64,000 nucleotides of DNA from Pseudoroseomonas cervicalis (GCF_030818485.1 NZ_JAUTAJ010000004.1:1963001-2027000), one strand, 5' to 3'; counted from the first letter of the stretch, positions 44,648 to 54,094 are shown. The notes: generated from the sequence alone by a model not told the origin. Made by a program: numbers and translations.

Positions 44648-46165
44648 ATGTCCCGTCCGAAGCCCGTGATGCTGGTGATCCTGGATGGCTGGGGCTGGCG
44701 CGAGGACCGGGCGGACAACGCCGTGCTGCAGGCCCGCACCCCCTGCTTCGACCGGCTCTGGGCCAGCTGCCCGCGCAACTTCCTGCACACCAGCGGCCAT
44801 GATGTCGGCCTGCCGGACGGGCAGATGGGCAATTCCGAGGTCGGTCACCTCAATCTCGGCGCCGGGCGCGTCGTCATGCAGGACCTGCCGCGCATCGATG
44901 CCGCCGTGGCCGATGGCTCCATCGCCGGCCTGCCCGCCGTCACCGACCTCATCGCGAAGCTCAAGGCCAGCGGCGGCACGCTGCACCTGATGGGCCTGCT
45001 CTCCCCGGGCGGGGTGCACAGCCACCAGGACCATGCCCTGGCGCTCGCCCGCATCTTTGCCGGGGCCGGGATCCCGGTCGCCATCCATGCCTGGACCGAC
45101 GGCCGCGACACGCCGCCTGAATCCAGCCCCGGTTTCCTGGCCCGCTTCGAGCCGAAGCTGCCGGCCGGCGCGCGCATCGCGACCGTCACCGGCCGCTATT
45201 TCGCGATGGACCGCGACAAGCGCTGGGAGCGGGTGCGCCAGGCCTATGACGCCATGGTCGAGGGCCAGGGTGCCCATGCTGCCAGCGCCGCCGAGGCCAT
45301 CGCCGCCGCCCACAAGGCCGGCAAGACCGATGAGTTCATCCCCGCCAGCGTCATCGGCGACTATGCCGGCATGAAGGATGGCGACGGGCTGCTCTGCTTC
45401 AATTTCCGCGCCGACCGGGTGCGGCAGATCCTGGGCGCCCTGCTGCTGCCGGGCTTCGACGGCTTCCAGGCGCGCCGCCCCGCGCTTGCCGGCGCCGCCA
45501 TGATGACCGAATACTCGACCGAGCTGGCGGCGCATCTCGCGACCCTCTTCGCCCCGCAATCCATGCAGGACATCCTGGGCGCCGTGGTCTCCAAGGCCGG
45601 GCTGGCCCAGCTGCGCATGGCCGAGACCGAGAAATACCCGCACGTCACCTACTTCCTGAATGGCGGCGAGGAGACCCCCTTCCCGGGCGAGGAGCGGATC
45701 ATGGTTCCCTCCCCCAAGGTCGCGACCTACGACCTGCAGCCCGAGATGTCGGCCCCCGAGCTGGCGGAGAAGGCGGTGCAGGCGATCAACTCGAAGAAAT
45801 TCGACCTGGTGGTGCTGAACTTCGCCAATGCCGACATGGTCGGCCACACCGGCAGCCTGGACGCCGCCATCCGCGCCTGCGAGGCCGTGGATGCGGGCCT
45901 GGCGCGCATCGAGGCGGCGGTCACCGCCCAGGGCGGCGCGCTGCTGGTCACCGCCGACCATGGCAATGCCGAGATGATGAAGGACCCGGTGACCGGCGGC
46001 CCCTACACCGCCCACACCACCAATGTCGTGCCCGTCCTGCTGGTGGGCGGCCCGGCCGGCGCCGCGCTGCATGAAGGCCGGCTGGCCGATGTGGCGCCGA
46101 CCCTGCTGGCCCTGCTCGGCCTGCCTCAGCCGGCGGCGATGACCGGGCGGAGCCTGCTCGGCTGA
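44648..46165 (+). CDS. gpmI: 2,3-bisphosphoglycerate-independent phosphoglycerate mutase
   Basis: A 505-residue manganese enzyme that interconverts 3- and 2-phosphoglycerate in glycolysis and gluconeogenesis. VMLVILDGWGWRED holds the first metal ligand, and GNSEVGHLNLGAGR contains the catalytic serine. WTDGRDTPPESS, TVTGRYFAMDRDKRWER, and the C-terminal TADHGNAEMMKDP and HTTNVVPVLLVGG complete the signature. The ATG at 44648 is the family start. It is followed after two bases by the EnvC-like gene, an arrangement common in alphaproteobacteria together with ctpA and rppH. Confidence 0.97.
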   Translation: MSRPKPVMLVILDGWGWREDRADNAVLQARTPCFDRLWASCPRNFLHTSGHDVGLPDGQMGNSEVGHLNLGAGRVVMQDLPRIDAAVADGSIAGLPAVTDLIAKLKASGGTLHLMGLLSPGGVHSHQDHALALARIFAGAGIPVAIHAWTDGRDTPPESSPGFLARFEPKLPAGARIATVTGRYFAMDRDKRWERVRQAYDAMVEGQGAHAASAAEAIAAAHKAGKTDEFIPASVIGDYAGMKDGDGLLCFNFRADRVRQILGALLLPGFDGFQARRPALAGAAMMTEYSTELAAHLATLFAPQSMQDILGAVVSKAGLAQLRMAETEKYPHVTYFLNGGEETPFPGEERIMVPSPKVATYDLQPEMSAPELAEKAVQAINSKKFDLVVLNFANADMVGHTGSLDAAIRACEAVDAGLARIEAAVTAQGGALLVTADHGNAEMMKDPVTGGPYTAHTTNVVPVLLVGGPAGAALHEGRLADVAPTLLALLGLPQPAAMTGRSLLG

Positions 46166-46167
46166 CC

Positions 46168-47589
46168 ATGGCGCGTCCCGGGCGGCCGCGCCGCCCGCCC
46201 CGCGCCCCGGCGCCCGCCGCCGCCACCGGCGGGCCGGCCGCGCCCGCCCGGCGCCCTGCCCCGCCGGGACGGGCGGCGCTGGCGCTGCTGCTGGCGCTGG
46301 GCCTGGCCGGCGCCGCGGCGGCGCAGACCCGCAGCCCCACGCCCGAGGCGCTGCGCGACGCCGAGCGCACCGCGCAGGAGGCGCGCGACGCCGCCCGCGC
46401 CGCCACCGAGGCGGCACGCGCCGCCGCCGAGGCCGAGCAGGCCCTGGCCCGCCAGCGCGCCGAGGCCGGGCGCCGCGCCGTCGCCGCCGAACAGGCCGCC
46501 GACGCCGCCGAGGCCGAGGCGCGCGAGGCCGCCGCGGTGCGCGACGCCGCTTTGGTCGATCTGCGGCGCCGGGCCGAGGCCATCGCGCCGCTGCTGCCGT
46601 TGATGCGCCGGCTGACCCAATACCCCTCGGAGACGCTGCTGGCCGTGCCGGGCGACCCGGAGACGGCGCTGCGCGGCGCGCTGGTGCTGCGCAGCCTGAC
46701 CCGCCATCTCTCGGCCGAGGCGGCGGCGCTGCGCCAGGCCCAGGCGGTCGCCGAGGAGGCCAGCCGCAAGGCCGAGGCCGAGGCCGCCCAGCTGGCCGAG
46801 GCACGGGCCGAGCGCCAGGCCGCGGCGGCGGCGGTGGAGGCGGCCCTGGCCCAGGCCCGCACCCATCGCAGCGCCCTGGCCGAGGAGGAGAAGCAGGCGG
46901 CGCGCGAGGCCGCGACCGCCGCCGCCCGCGCCGGCGATCTGCGCGAGATGCTGGAGCGGCTGGAGCGCGCCCGCGCCCGCGCCGAGGCCGAGGCCAGGGC
47001 GCGCGCCGAGCGGGAGCGCGAGGCGGCCGAGCGCGCCGCCAGGCTGCGCGCCGAGCGCGAGGCCGAGGCGCTGGCCGCCCGCCAGCGCGCCGCGCGCGAC
47101 GCCGCCCAGCGCGAGGCCCTGGCACGCGAGCAGGCCGCCGCCGCTGAGCGCGAGCAGGAGCGGCGGCAGGAGGCCGCGCGCAGCCCCGCCACCCCGCCGC
47201 CCGCCGCCAGCGGCGGCCGCGCCGTGCCGGTGGCCGGCCGCGTCACCCGCGATTTCGGCGATAGCGGCGCCGGCGGCCCGGCCCGCGGCATGACCTACAC
47301 CGCCCCCGGCCAGGCCCGCGTGGTCAGCCCCTGCGGCGGCAGCATCGCCTTTTCCGGGCCGTTCCGCTCCTATGGCCAGCTGTTGATCGTCGATTGCGGC
47401 GGGGGCTACCATTTTGTCCTGGCCGGGCTGGACCGGCTGGACGCCGACACCGGCGCCCGGGTGCTGGCCGGCGAGCCGGTCGGGCAGCTCGGCGCGGGGG
47501 AGGAGAATGGCCGGGCCACGCTGTATGTCGAGCTGCGCCGCAACGGCCAGCCGGTCGATCCCAAGGGCTGGTTCCGCAGCCGGAGCTAG
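46168..47589 (+). CDS. EnvC-like murein hydrolase activator with degenerate LytM domain
   Basis: A 473-residue protein. An Arg/Pro-rich N-terminus and signal helix (LALLLALGLAGAAAAQ, about residues 37-52) precede a very long alanine/glutamate/arginine coiled coil (about 60-345) and a C-terminal M23/LytM fold. The zinc ligands are missing: where active enzymes have HxGxD this protein has ARGMTYT, and where they have HLH it has TLYVELR. This is the hallmark of EnvC-type proteins, which activate amidases at the septum instead of cutting wall themselves. It lies between gpmI and ctpA, which is a usual place for it. Confidence 0.88.
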   Translation: MARPGRPRRPPRAPAPAAATGGPAAPARRPAPPGRAALALLLALGLAGAAAAQTRSPTPEALRDAERTAQEARDAARAATEAARAAAEAEQALARQRAEAGRRAVAAEQAADAAEAEAREAAAVRDAALVDLRRRAEAIAPLLPLMRRLTQYPSETLLAVPGDPETALRGALVLRSLTRHLSAEAAALRQAQAVAEEASRKAEAEAAQLAEARAERQAAAAAVEAALAQARTHRSALAEEEKQAAREAATAAARAGDLREMLERLERARARAEAEARARAEREREAAERAARLRAEREAEALAARQRAARDAAQREALAREQAAAAEREQERRQEAARSPATPPPAASGGRAVPVAGRVTRDFGDSGAGGPARGMTYTAPGQARVVSPCGGSIAFSGPFRSYGQLLIVDCGGGYHFVLAGLDRLDADTGARVLAGEPVGQLGAGEENGRATLYVELRRNGQPVDPKGWFRSRS

Positions 47590-47640
47590 GTGGCCCTCCC
47601 GCAAATTCCGCCACACGGCATTGTCGAAAAAGGTTTCAAT

Positions 47641-47669
47641 TTGCCCCTTGCACAGGAAGCCGCTCTAAG
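47641..47669 (+). promoter_or_regulatory. Possible promoter of ctpA
   Basis: TTGCCC (47641-47646) and TCTAAG (47664-47669) are spaced by 17 bases in an AT-richer gap before ctpA. Each hexamer matches four of six consensus bases. Confidence 0.35.
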
Positions 47670-47734
47670 GTGTCTCGCTAAGCCGTCGAATGCTCGCGGC
47701 AGAAGGATCGTTGACCGGCATGAGGGGTCACCGC

Positions 47735-49117
47735 ATGAAGCCTAAGATGCGCATGGTCGGCGTGGTGGCGGCGGCCTTCGCCGCCGGTACCGTGCTGGGG
47801 CCGGTGGTGCTGCCGCCGGTCGTCTCCGCCTTCGCGCAGGAGACCGGCAACCGTGCCGAGACCTACCGGCTGCTCAACCTGTTCGGCGACATCTTCGAGC
47901 GCGTCCGGGCCGAGTATGTCGAGCCGGTCAATGACCGCGAGGTCATCGAATCCGCGATCAACGGCATGCTGCAGGGGCTCGACCCGCACAGCAGCTACAT
48001 GAACGCCCGCTCCTTCCGCGACATGCAGGTGCAGACCCGCGGCGAGTTCGGCGGCCTCGGCATCGAGGTCAGCCAGGAGGGCGGCTACGTCAAGGTGATC
48101 TCGCCGATCGACGATACCCCGGCGGCCCGCGCCGGCGTCAAGCCGGGCGACCTGATCACCCATCTGAACGGCGCCTCGGTGCAGGGCCTGACCCTGCAGG
48201 AGGCGGTCGAGCAGATGCGCGGCGAGCGTGGCACGGCCATCAAGCTGACCATCCGCCGCCCGGGCACCGAGACGCCGATCGAGCTGTCGCTGACCCGCGA
48301 CGTGATCCGGCCGCAGGTGGCGCGCTTCCGCATGGAGGGCAACGATGTCGGCTATGTCCGCCTCTCCTCCTTCAACGAGCAGACCGATGCGGCGCTGCGC
48401 CGCGCCGTCACCTCGCTGCGGCAGCAGGCCGGCGGCAACCTGAAGGGCCTGATCCTCGACCTGCGCAACAATCCGGGCGGGCTGCTGGACCAGGCGGTGC
48501 AGGTCTCGGACGATTTCCTGGAGCAGGGCGAGATCGTCTCCACCCGCGCCCGCCGCGCCGATGAGGGGCAGCGCTGGAACGCCAAGCCGGGCGACATCAC
48601 CGACGGGCTGCGCGTGGTCGTGCTGGTCAATGGCGGCTCCGCCTCGGCCTCCGAGATCGTCGCCGGCGCGCTGCAGGACCATCGCCGCGCGATCGTGCTC
48701 GGCACGCGCTCCTTCGGCAAGGGCTCGGTGCAGACCGTCATGCCGATCCCGGGCAATGGCGCCATCCGGCTGACCACGGCGCGCTACTACACGCCGTCGG
48801 GGCGCTCCATCCAGGCCACCGGCATCAACCCGGATATCGAGGTGCTGGCGACGCGGGAGGAAGCGAACGCCCCGCTGCGCGACCGCGAGGCCGATCTGCG
48901 CCGCGCGCTGCGCAACGACAATGGCAGCGCCGAGGCGCCGCCGCTGCCGCCCACCAACCTGCCGGCCGGCGTGGCCGACAAGGTGAGCCGGATGCCGCCC
49001 GAGGGCGCCCCGGCCTTCGACCCGACCAAGCCGGAGACCGATTTCCAGGCCCAGCAGGCCGCTGCCCTGCTGCGCGCCTGGGCGGCCGCCGATCCGCAGC
49101 GCCGCGCCGGGCGCTGA
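47735..49117 (+). CDS. ctpA: S41 family carboxy-terminal processing protease
   Basis: A 460-residue periplasmic serine protease. A signal helix (about residues 5-30) is followed by the family N-terminal helix region (LFGDIFERVRAEYVEPV). Then comes a PDZ domain (GGLGIEVSQEGGYVKVISPIDDTPAARAGVKPGDLI) and the protease core with LDLRNNPGGLL. The catalytic Ser lies in NGGSASASEIVAGAL and the Lys in GTRSFGKGSVQ. It likely trims envelope proteins and regulates peptidoglycan hydrolases, which fits the EnvC-like neighbour. Met 47735 is preferred (GAGGGG upstream); 47720 is possible. Confidence 0.94.
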   Translation: MKPKMRMVGVVAAAFAAGTVLGPVVLPPVVSAFAQETGNRAETYRLLNLFGDIFERVRAEYVEPVNDREVIESAINGMLQGLDPHSSYMNARSFRDMQVQTRGEFGGLGIEVSQEGGYVKVISPIDDTPAARAGVKPGDLITHLNGASVQGLTLQEAVEQMRGERGTAIKLTIRRPGTETPIELSLTRDVIRPQVARFRMEGNDVGYVRLSSFNEQTDAALRRAVTSLRQQAGGNLKGLILDLRNNPGGLLDQAVQVSDDFLEQGEIVSTRARRADEGQRWNAKPGDITDGLRVVVLVNGGSASASEIVAGALQDHRRAIVLGTRSFGKGSVQTVMPIPGNGAIRLTTARYYTPSGRSIQATGINPDIEVLATREEANAPLRDREADLRRALRNDNGSAEAPPLPPTNLPAGVADKVSRMPPEGAPAFDPTKPETDFQAQQAAALLRAWAAADPQRRAGR

Positions 49118-49154
49118 ACCGAGGGGACAGGCGCGCCATCATGAGCCGCTCGCC

Positions 49155-50657
49155 ATGAGGCGTGCCTCCCCGGCCTGGAAGGCGCTCGGCGCCTTCTGGG
49201 TGCTGGTCCTGGCCGGTGCCGCCGGCACTGGCCTGGTGCTGCACCGCCTGGGCCCGCCCGAGGCGCCGGGCGCCGCCGCGCCGGACGGGCCTGGCGTGGC
49301 GCTGAGCTTCGGCGGCGCGACACCCCCCGCCAGCCCGACCGACCCCCGCCCCGAGCCGCCGCGCGCCGAGCCGCCCCGCCAGGCGGCCCGGCCGGCGGAG
49401 CGCGCGCCCGCGCCGCCTTCCGCTGCCCCTTCAGCGACGCTGGCCGGCCGCACGCCTGGGGCTGCGCCGGCACCGAACAGCGACACACCTCCGGCCGCCG
49501 AGGCGCCGCCCGCCGCCAGCGCGGCCCCTCCTCCTGCCCCGGCCACGCCGCCGGCGCCTCGCGCCCCTGCCCTCGCCGAGACGGCGCCGCGCGAGCCCAC
49601 GGCCCCCCGCCCTGCCCCGCCGCTGGCGGAGCGCGCCGCGCCTTCCCCCGCTCTGCCCGCGCCGCCCGCCGCGCCGAAGCCGCCCGCCGGCGACAGCGCC
49701 ACAGCGCCCGAGCCGCCCGAGCCCCCGGCCTCGGCCATCATCGCCGACGCCCTGCCCCCGGCCGCCGCGCCGGAGCCGCTGCTGGCCCCGCCCGAGGCCC
49801 CGGCCCCGCCGCCCCTGCCGCCCTCCGCCACGCCGCCCGCCGCCAGCGAGGTCACCATCCCGGCGCCCGACCCGGCGCTGCTGGAGACCTCCCCCTACGG
49901 CCCGCTGCCGCGCATCACCACCGATGGGCGGGAGGCGCGGCGCCTCTATGCCCGCCCCTTCCCGGCCGAGGAGGCGCGGCCGCGCATCGCCCTGGTGGTG
50001 GGCGGTTTCGGCCTCTCCCCCACCCGCTCGGAGGAGGCGCTGCGCCGCCTGCCCGCCGCCACCACCCTGGCCTTCACCCCGCAGGCGATGCGGCCGGATC
50101 TGCTGCTCTCCCAGGCGCGGGCGCGCGGCATGGAGGTGGCGCTAGGCCTGCCGCTGGAATCCGCTGGCGCCGAGCCGAATGAGCAGACGCTGCGCCCCGG
50201 GCTGATGCATTGGGAGAACCAGGACCGGCTGCACCGCGCGCTCGGCCGCATGGCCGGTTATGCCGGGGTGATCGGCGCCATCGGCGCGCAGCGCGGCGAC
50301 CGCTTCGCCGCCGACCGCGCCCAGCTGGAAGCCGTGCAGGAGGAGGCGCAGGCGCGCGGCCTCTACTATCTGGAGCCGCGCCCCGGCGCGCCCGCCCCGG
50401 CCGAGGCCGCCGGTGCGGTGGCCGATCTGATCCTGGACGAGCCGCTGACCCGCGGCGAGGTGGAACGCCGCCTGGCCCGGCTGGAGGAGATCGCGCGGGA
50501 GCGCGGCTTCGCCCTCGGCCTCGCCGCCGAGCCGGCGCCGCTGCTGGTCGACCGCATCGCCGCCTGGGCCGCCGGGCTGGAGGCGCGCGGCCTGGTGCTG
50601 GCGCCCGCCAGCGCGCTGACACGGCCGCCCGGCCCCGCCCCTTCCGCCTCCCGCTGA
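49155..50657 (+). CDS. Divergent polysaccharide deacetylase family protein (YibQ-like)
   Basis: A 500-residue protein with one N-terminal membrane helix (AFWVLVLAGAAGTGLVLH, about residues 14-31). A long Pro/Ala/Glu-rich linker follows (about 35-255), then a YibQ/DUF610-type domain (PRIALVVGGFGLSPTRSEEALRRLP, VALGLPLES, VIGAIGAQRGDRF). The fold is related to polysaccharide deacetylases, but the usual Asp-His-His metal site is not evident. It is likely periplasmic and may act on envelope glycans. Its place after ctpA and before rppH is conserved in alphaproteobacteria. The linker is much longer than usual. Confidence 0.85.
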   Translation: MRRASPAWKALGAFWVLVLAGAAGTGLVLHRLGPPEAPGAAAPDGPGVALSFGGATPPASPTDPRPEPPRAEPPRQAARPAERAPAPPSAAPSATLAGRTPGAAPAPNSDTPPAAEAPPAASAAPPPAPATPPAPRAPALAETAPREPTAPRPAPPLAERAAPSPALPAPPAAPKPPAGDSATAPEPPEPPASAIIADALPPAAAPEPLLAPPEAPAPPPLPPSATPPAASEVTIPAPDPALLETSPYGPLPRITTDGREARRLYARPFPAEEARPRIALVVGGFGLSPTRSEEALRRLPAATTLAFTPQAMRPDLLLSQARARGMEVALGLPLESAGAEPNEQTLRPGLMHWENQDRLHRALGRMAGYAGVIGAIGAQRGDRFAADRAQLEAVQEEAQARGLYYLEPRPGAPAPAEAAGAVADLILDEPLTRGEVERRLARLEEIARERGFALGLAAEPAPLLVDRIAAWAAGLEARGLVLAPASALTRPPGPAPSASR

Positions 50658-50664
50658 GAGCCCG

Positions 50665-51159
50665 ATGACCGCCGAGCTTCCCTATCGCCGCAATGTCGGC
50701 GCCGTGCTGTTCCACCGCGACGGGCGCGTGCTGATCGCCCGCCGCGCCGATGTGGCCGAGGCCGCCTGGCAATGGCCGCAGGGCGGGCTGGATGAGGGCG
50801 AGGACCCGGCCGAGGCCGTGCTGCGCGAGCTGCGCGAGGAAATCGGCACCGCCAGCGCCCGCATCCTGGGCGAGGTGCCCGAGTGGCTGAATTACGACCT
50901 GCCGCCGGAGCTGGTGGGCAAGGCGCTGCGCGGCCGCTATCGCGGGCAGAGCCAGAAATGGTTCGCCCTCGGCTTCACCGGGGATGAGTCGGAGATCCGG
51001 CTGGACCAGGACCCGCATCCGGAATTCAGCGCCTGGCGCTGGGCGGCGCTGGAAGAGGTGCCGGAGATCGTGGTGAGCTTCCGCCAGCCGATCTACCGGC
51101 GGGTGGCGGCGGCGTTCGCGCCCTTTAAAAATTGGGCAGCAGGGGGCTCCGCCCCCTGA
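50665..51159 (+). CDS. rppH: RNA pyrophosphohydrolase
   Basis: A 164-residue Nudix hydrolase that removes pyrophosphate from mRNA 5' ends and so triggers decay. The Nudix box is GGLDEGEDPAEAVLRELREEIGT near residues 40-62, with WPQGG before it. WLNYDLPPEL and GQSQKWFALGF are typical of RppH. The last residues (AAGGSAP) and the stop codon are encoded by the hairpin repeat that begins near 51139. The natural C-terminus therefore seems to have been shaped by insertion of that element. Confidence 0.95.
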   Translation: MTAELPYRRNVGAVLFHRDGRVLIARRADVAEAAWQWPQGGLDEGEDPAEAVLRELREEIGTASARILGEVPEWLNYDLPPELVGKALRGRYRGQSQKWFALGFTGDESEIRLDQDPHPEFSAWRWAALEEVPEIVVSFRQPIYRRVAAAFAPFKNWAAGGSAP

Positions 51160-51277
51160 ACCCCCGCTGGGGGGACAGGGTCCCCCCAGACCCCGCCATC
51201 CGTTTGGCGCCAAACTGAAGGCGGGGTCCGGGGTGGCCCTGCCACCCCGGCGGGGTGCAGGGGCAGAGCCCCTGCTA
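51139..51277. repeat. Modular element of five consecutive hairpins between convergent genes
   Basis: Five dyads follow one another. They are CAGGGGGC/GCCCCCTG (51140-51158), CTGGGGGGA/TCCCCCCAG (51167-51189), GTTTGGCGCCAAAC (51202-51215), CCGGGGTGGC/GCCACCCCGG (51228-51250) and GCAGGGGC/GCCCCTGC (51257-51275). The segment 51214-51254 is repeated exactly, in inverted orientation, at 57969-58009. The element provides the rppH stop (51157-51159) and the pmbA stop (51275-51277). It looks like a dispersed intergenic repeat that can also end transcription from both sides. Confidence 0.8.
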
Positions 51278-52597
51278 GCTCCCCGCCACCGTCAGATCAT
51301 CGATCCTGAGCGTCGGCGCATCCATGCCCCGGCGGAAGGTGAGATCCCCCGCCGCGCGCAGCCGCAGCAGCATGTCCTTCAGATTGCCGGCGATGGTGAT
51401 GCCGGAGACCGGCTCGGCGATCTCGCCGCCCCGGATCATGAAGCCGGCGGCGCCGCGGCTGTAATCGCCGGTGACGCCATTCACCCCCATGCCGATCATC
51501 TCGGTGACATAGATGCCCTCGGCGATGTCGGCCATCAGCGCCTGGGGCGTGCCCTGGCCGCCCTCCAGCCACAGATTGGTGGTGGCCGGCGAGGGCGGGC
51601 CGGAGACGCCACGGCTGGCATGGCCGGTGGAGCGCAGGCCGAGCTGCCGGGCGCTGCGCGCATCCAGCACCCAGCTGGCCAGCACGCCATCCTCGACCAG
51701 CGCCAGCGGCGCGGTCGGCATGCCCTCCCCGTCGAAGGGGCGGGAGCGCAAGCCGCGACGGCGGCGCGGATCGTCGCGCACGGCCAGGCCCGGGGCCAGC
51801 ACCGCCTGCCCCATGCGGTCGCGCAGGAAGGAGGTGCCGCGCGCCACGCTGGCGCCGTCCAGCGCGCCGACCAGATGGCCGAGCAGCGAGGCCGCCACAC
51901 GCGGGTCATAGACCACGCTGCGCTTCGCGGTCGTGGGCCGGGCCGGGTTCAGCCGGCGCAGCGCGCGGCTGGCAGCGGCATGGCCAAGGCCGGCGGCCTC
52001 CTCCAGATCGGCCAGATGCACCGCGCTGCTGTAATCGTAGTCGCGCTCCATCCCCGTGCCCTGGCCGGCGACGGCGGTGACCGAGATGGAATGGCCGCTG
52101 CGGGCATATTCGCCGCGGAAGCCATGGCTGGTGGCCAGCGCGATCTCGCTGCGGGAGAAGCCGGCCTCGGCCTCCACGCTGGCGATGCCGGCATGGGAAA
52201 GCGCGGCCTCCTCGGCCAGCGCCGCACGGGCCAGCAGGGCGTCGGCATCCGGCTCGGCCAGGTCGTTCAGCTCGAGGTCGACCGGGGCATAGGCATGGTG
52301 CTCACCCAGGCCGCCGAACTCATCCTCCGGCACGGCGCGGGCCATGGCGACGGCGCGCTCGGCCAGCGCCTGGAAGCCGCGCGGATCGGCGTCGGTCGCC
52401 GAGACGATGGCCTGGCGGCGGCCCACGAAGACCCGCAGGCCGAGATCCAGCCCCTCGGAGCGTTCCAGATGCTCGACCTGGCCCAGCCGGCGCTGCACGG
52501 AGAGCGAGGCGCCGGTGGCCAGCAGCGCATCCGCCGCCTCCGCCCCCGCCGCGCGTGCGGCGGCGAGCAGGGCGTCGAGCCGGTCGAGCCGGTTCAT
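51275..52597 (-). CDS. pmbA: TldD/PmbA family protein, PmbA type
   Basis: A 440-residue protein of the PmbA/TldE half of the TldD-TldE protease, which matures some modified peptides and degrades others. Family motifs are LDLGLRVFVGRRQAIVSATD near the N-terminus, YSSAVHLADLEEAAGLGHAAASRAL in the middle, and VNGVTGDYSRGAAGFMIRGGEIAEPVSGITIAGNLKDMLL at the end. PmbA/TldE subunits lack the HExxxH zinc motif, and none is seen here. Its start overlaps the stop of the M16 gene (ATGA). A tldD partner is not in the window. Confidence 0.93.
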   Translation of the reverse strand: MNRLDRLDALLAAARAAGAEAADALLATGASLSVQRRLGQVEHLERSEGLDLGLRVFVGRRQAIVSATDADPRGFQALAERAVAMARAVPEDEFGGLGEHHAYAPVDLELNDLAEPDADALLARAALAEEAALSHAGIASVEAEAGFSRSEIALATSHGFRGEYARSGHSISVTAVAGQGTGMERDYDYSSAVHLADLEEAAGLGHAAASRALRRLNPARPTTAKRSVVYDPRVAASLLGHLVGALDGASVARGTSFLRDRMGQAVLAPGLAVRDDPRRRRGLRSRPFDGEGMPTAPLALVEDGVLASWVLDARSARQLGLRSTGHASRGVSGPPSPATTNLWLEGGQGTPQALMADIAEGIYVTEMIGMGVNGVTGDYSRGAAGFMIRGGEIAEPVSGITIAGNLKDMLLRLRAAGDLTFRRGMDAPTLRIDDLTVAGS

Positions 52598-53859
52598 GCG
52601 GCGAGCTTTTCCGCGATGCTGGGCAGGCCCGGCACCTTGCCGGCGGGGCCGAGCGCCGCCAGCGTCGGGCGGGAGCGGAAGATCTGCGCCGCCACCGCCT
52701 GCACCTGGTCGATCGTCACCGCGGCGATCTTCGCCTTGGTCTCCTCGACCGGGATGATGCGGCCATGCACCTGGATCTGCCGCGCCAGCTGCTCGCAGCG
52801 GCTGCCGGTGGATTCGAGGGACATCAGCACCGAGGCGCGCAGCTGCGCCTTGGCGCGGTCCAGCTCCTCCTGGGTGACGTCGTGCTGCACGCGGCGCAGC
52901 TCCTCCAGCGCCACCGGGACCAGCTCGGCCGCCTGCTCCTCGCCGGTGCCGGCGTAGAGGGCGAAGAGACCGCTGTCGCGGAACATCTGGGTGAAGGAAT
53001 AGATCGAGTAGACGAGGCCGCGCTTCTCCCGGATCTCCTGGAACAGGCGGGAGGACATGCCGCCGCCGAGCAGGGTGGAGAGCAGCATGGCCGGGTAGTG
53101 GCCCGCCGTCGCGACCGCCGGCCCCTCGAAGCCCAGCACGACATGCACCTGGTCGAGGTCGCGCTCCTCGCGGAACTCGCCGCCGCCATAGCGGGCGGTC
53201 TCGGCCGGGCTCGGCGAGACCAGCGGCAGGTCGGCGAAATGCCGGCCGACCAGCTCGACCAGATTCTCATGCTCCAGCGCGCCGGCGGCGGCGACGACCA
53301 TGCGGCTCGGCCCGTAATGCCGCCGCATATAGTCCATCAGCACCTCGCGCCCCATGCCGCCGACGGTGGCCTCGGTGCCCAGCGTCGGCCGGCCCATCGG
53401 CTGCTCGGGGAAGGCGGTGCCCTGGAAATGGTCGAAGACGATGTCGTCCGGCGTGTCGTTCGCCTGGCCGATCTCCTGCAGGATGACGCCGCGCTCGCGC
53501 TCCATCTCCTCGGGGATGAAGGTGGAATGCGTCAGGATGTCGCCGATGATGTCGGCGGCCAGCGGCATGTCCTCCTTCAGCACCTTGGCGTAGTAGGCGG
53601 TGTTCTCCCGCGCCGTGTAGGCGTTCAGGTGGCCGCCGACATTCTCGATCTCGCGGGCGATGGCGGCGGCGTCGCGCCGCGCCGTGCCCTTGAAGGCCAT
53701 GTGCTCGAGGAAATGGGAGGCGCCGTTCTCGGCGGCGGATTCGTCGCGCGTGCCGGCATGGACATAGGCGCCGATCGACACCGTCTCGACCCGGGGCATG
53801 GTCTCGGAAACGATGGTCAGACCGTTCGGAAGGCGCGTCAGCCGCACCGCATCAGACAT
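52594..53859 (-). CDS. M16 family zinc peptidase (processing-peptidase-like)
   Basis: A 421-residue metallopeptidase of the pitrilysin clan, close to mitochondrial processing peptidase beta. The inverted zinc motif HFLEHMAFKGT lies near residues 52-62, with the downstream Glu in the ENTAYYAKV region and the GGGMSSRLFQEIREKRGLVYSIYS motif in the second half. The natural N-terminus is MSDAVRLTRLPNGLTIVSE at 53859; the open frame continues upstream without family similarity. It overlaps pmbA. Many alphaproteobacteria place this gene beside thrC, as here (thrC is at 54628, with an RlpA gene between). Confidence 0.94.
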   Translation of the reverse strand: MSDAVRLTRLPNGLTIVSETMPRVETVSIGAYVHAGTRDESAAENGASHFLEHMAFKGTARRDAAAIAREIENVGGHLNAYTARENTAYYAKVLKEDMPLAADIIGDILTHSTFIPEEMERERGVILQEIGQANDTPDDIVFDHFQGTAFPEQPMGRPTLGTEATVGGMGREVLMDYMRRHYGPSRMVVAAAGALEHENLVELVGRHFADLPLVSPSPAETARYGGGEFREERDLDQVHVVLGFEGPAVATAGHYPAMLLSTLLGGGMSSRLFQEIREKRGLVYSIYSFTQMFRDSGLFALYAGTGEEQAAELVPVALEELRRVQHDVTQEELDRAKAQLRASVLMSLESTGSRCEQLARQIQVHGRIIPVEETKAKIAAVTIDQVQAVAAQIFRSRPTLAALGPAGKVPGLPSIAEKLAA

Positions 53860-54094
53860 GTGTTCACTGTTCCCTGGTGGCCCGCCGGGCTGGCGCGCGG
53901 CGGACTCGCATGTGCCTTGAAGGTCCAATGTAGGCCGGAAACCCCGTCTCTGCGACCCTGCAGCCGGGGCAGGCCTGCTCCCCGAGTGTTGCACGCAAGT
54001 GCTGGTTTCCGATGAACACCAGCCTCCCCATTTAAAGGGGGCGTTTGTGTCATGGCCCGATGGGCCAAGGGGGATCGAAGGGGGGCCGGGGGCC

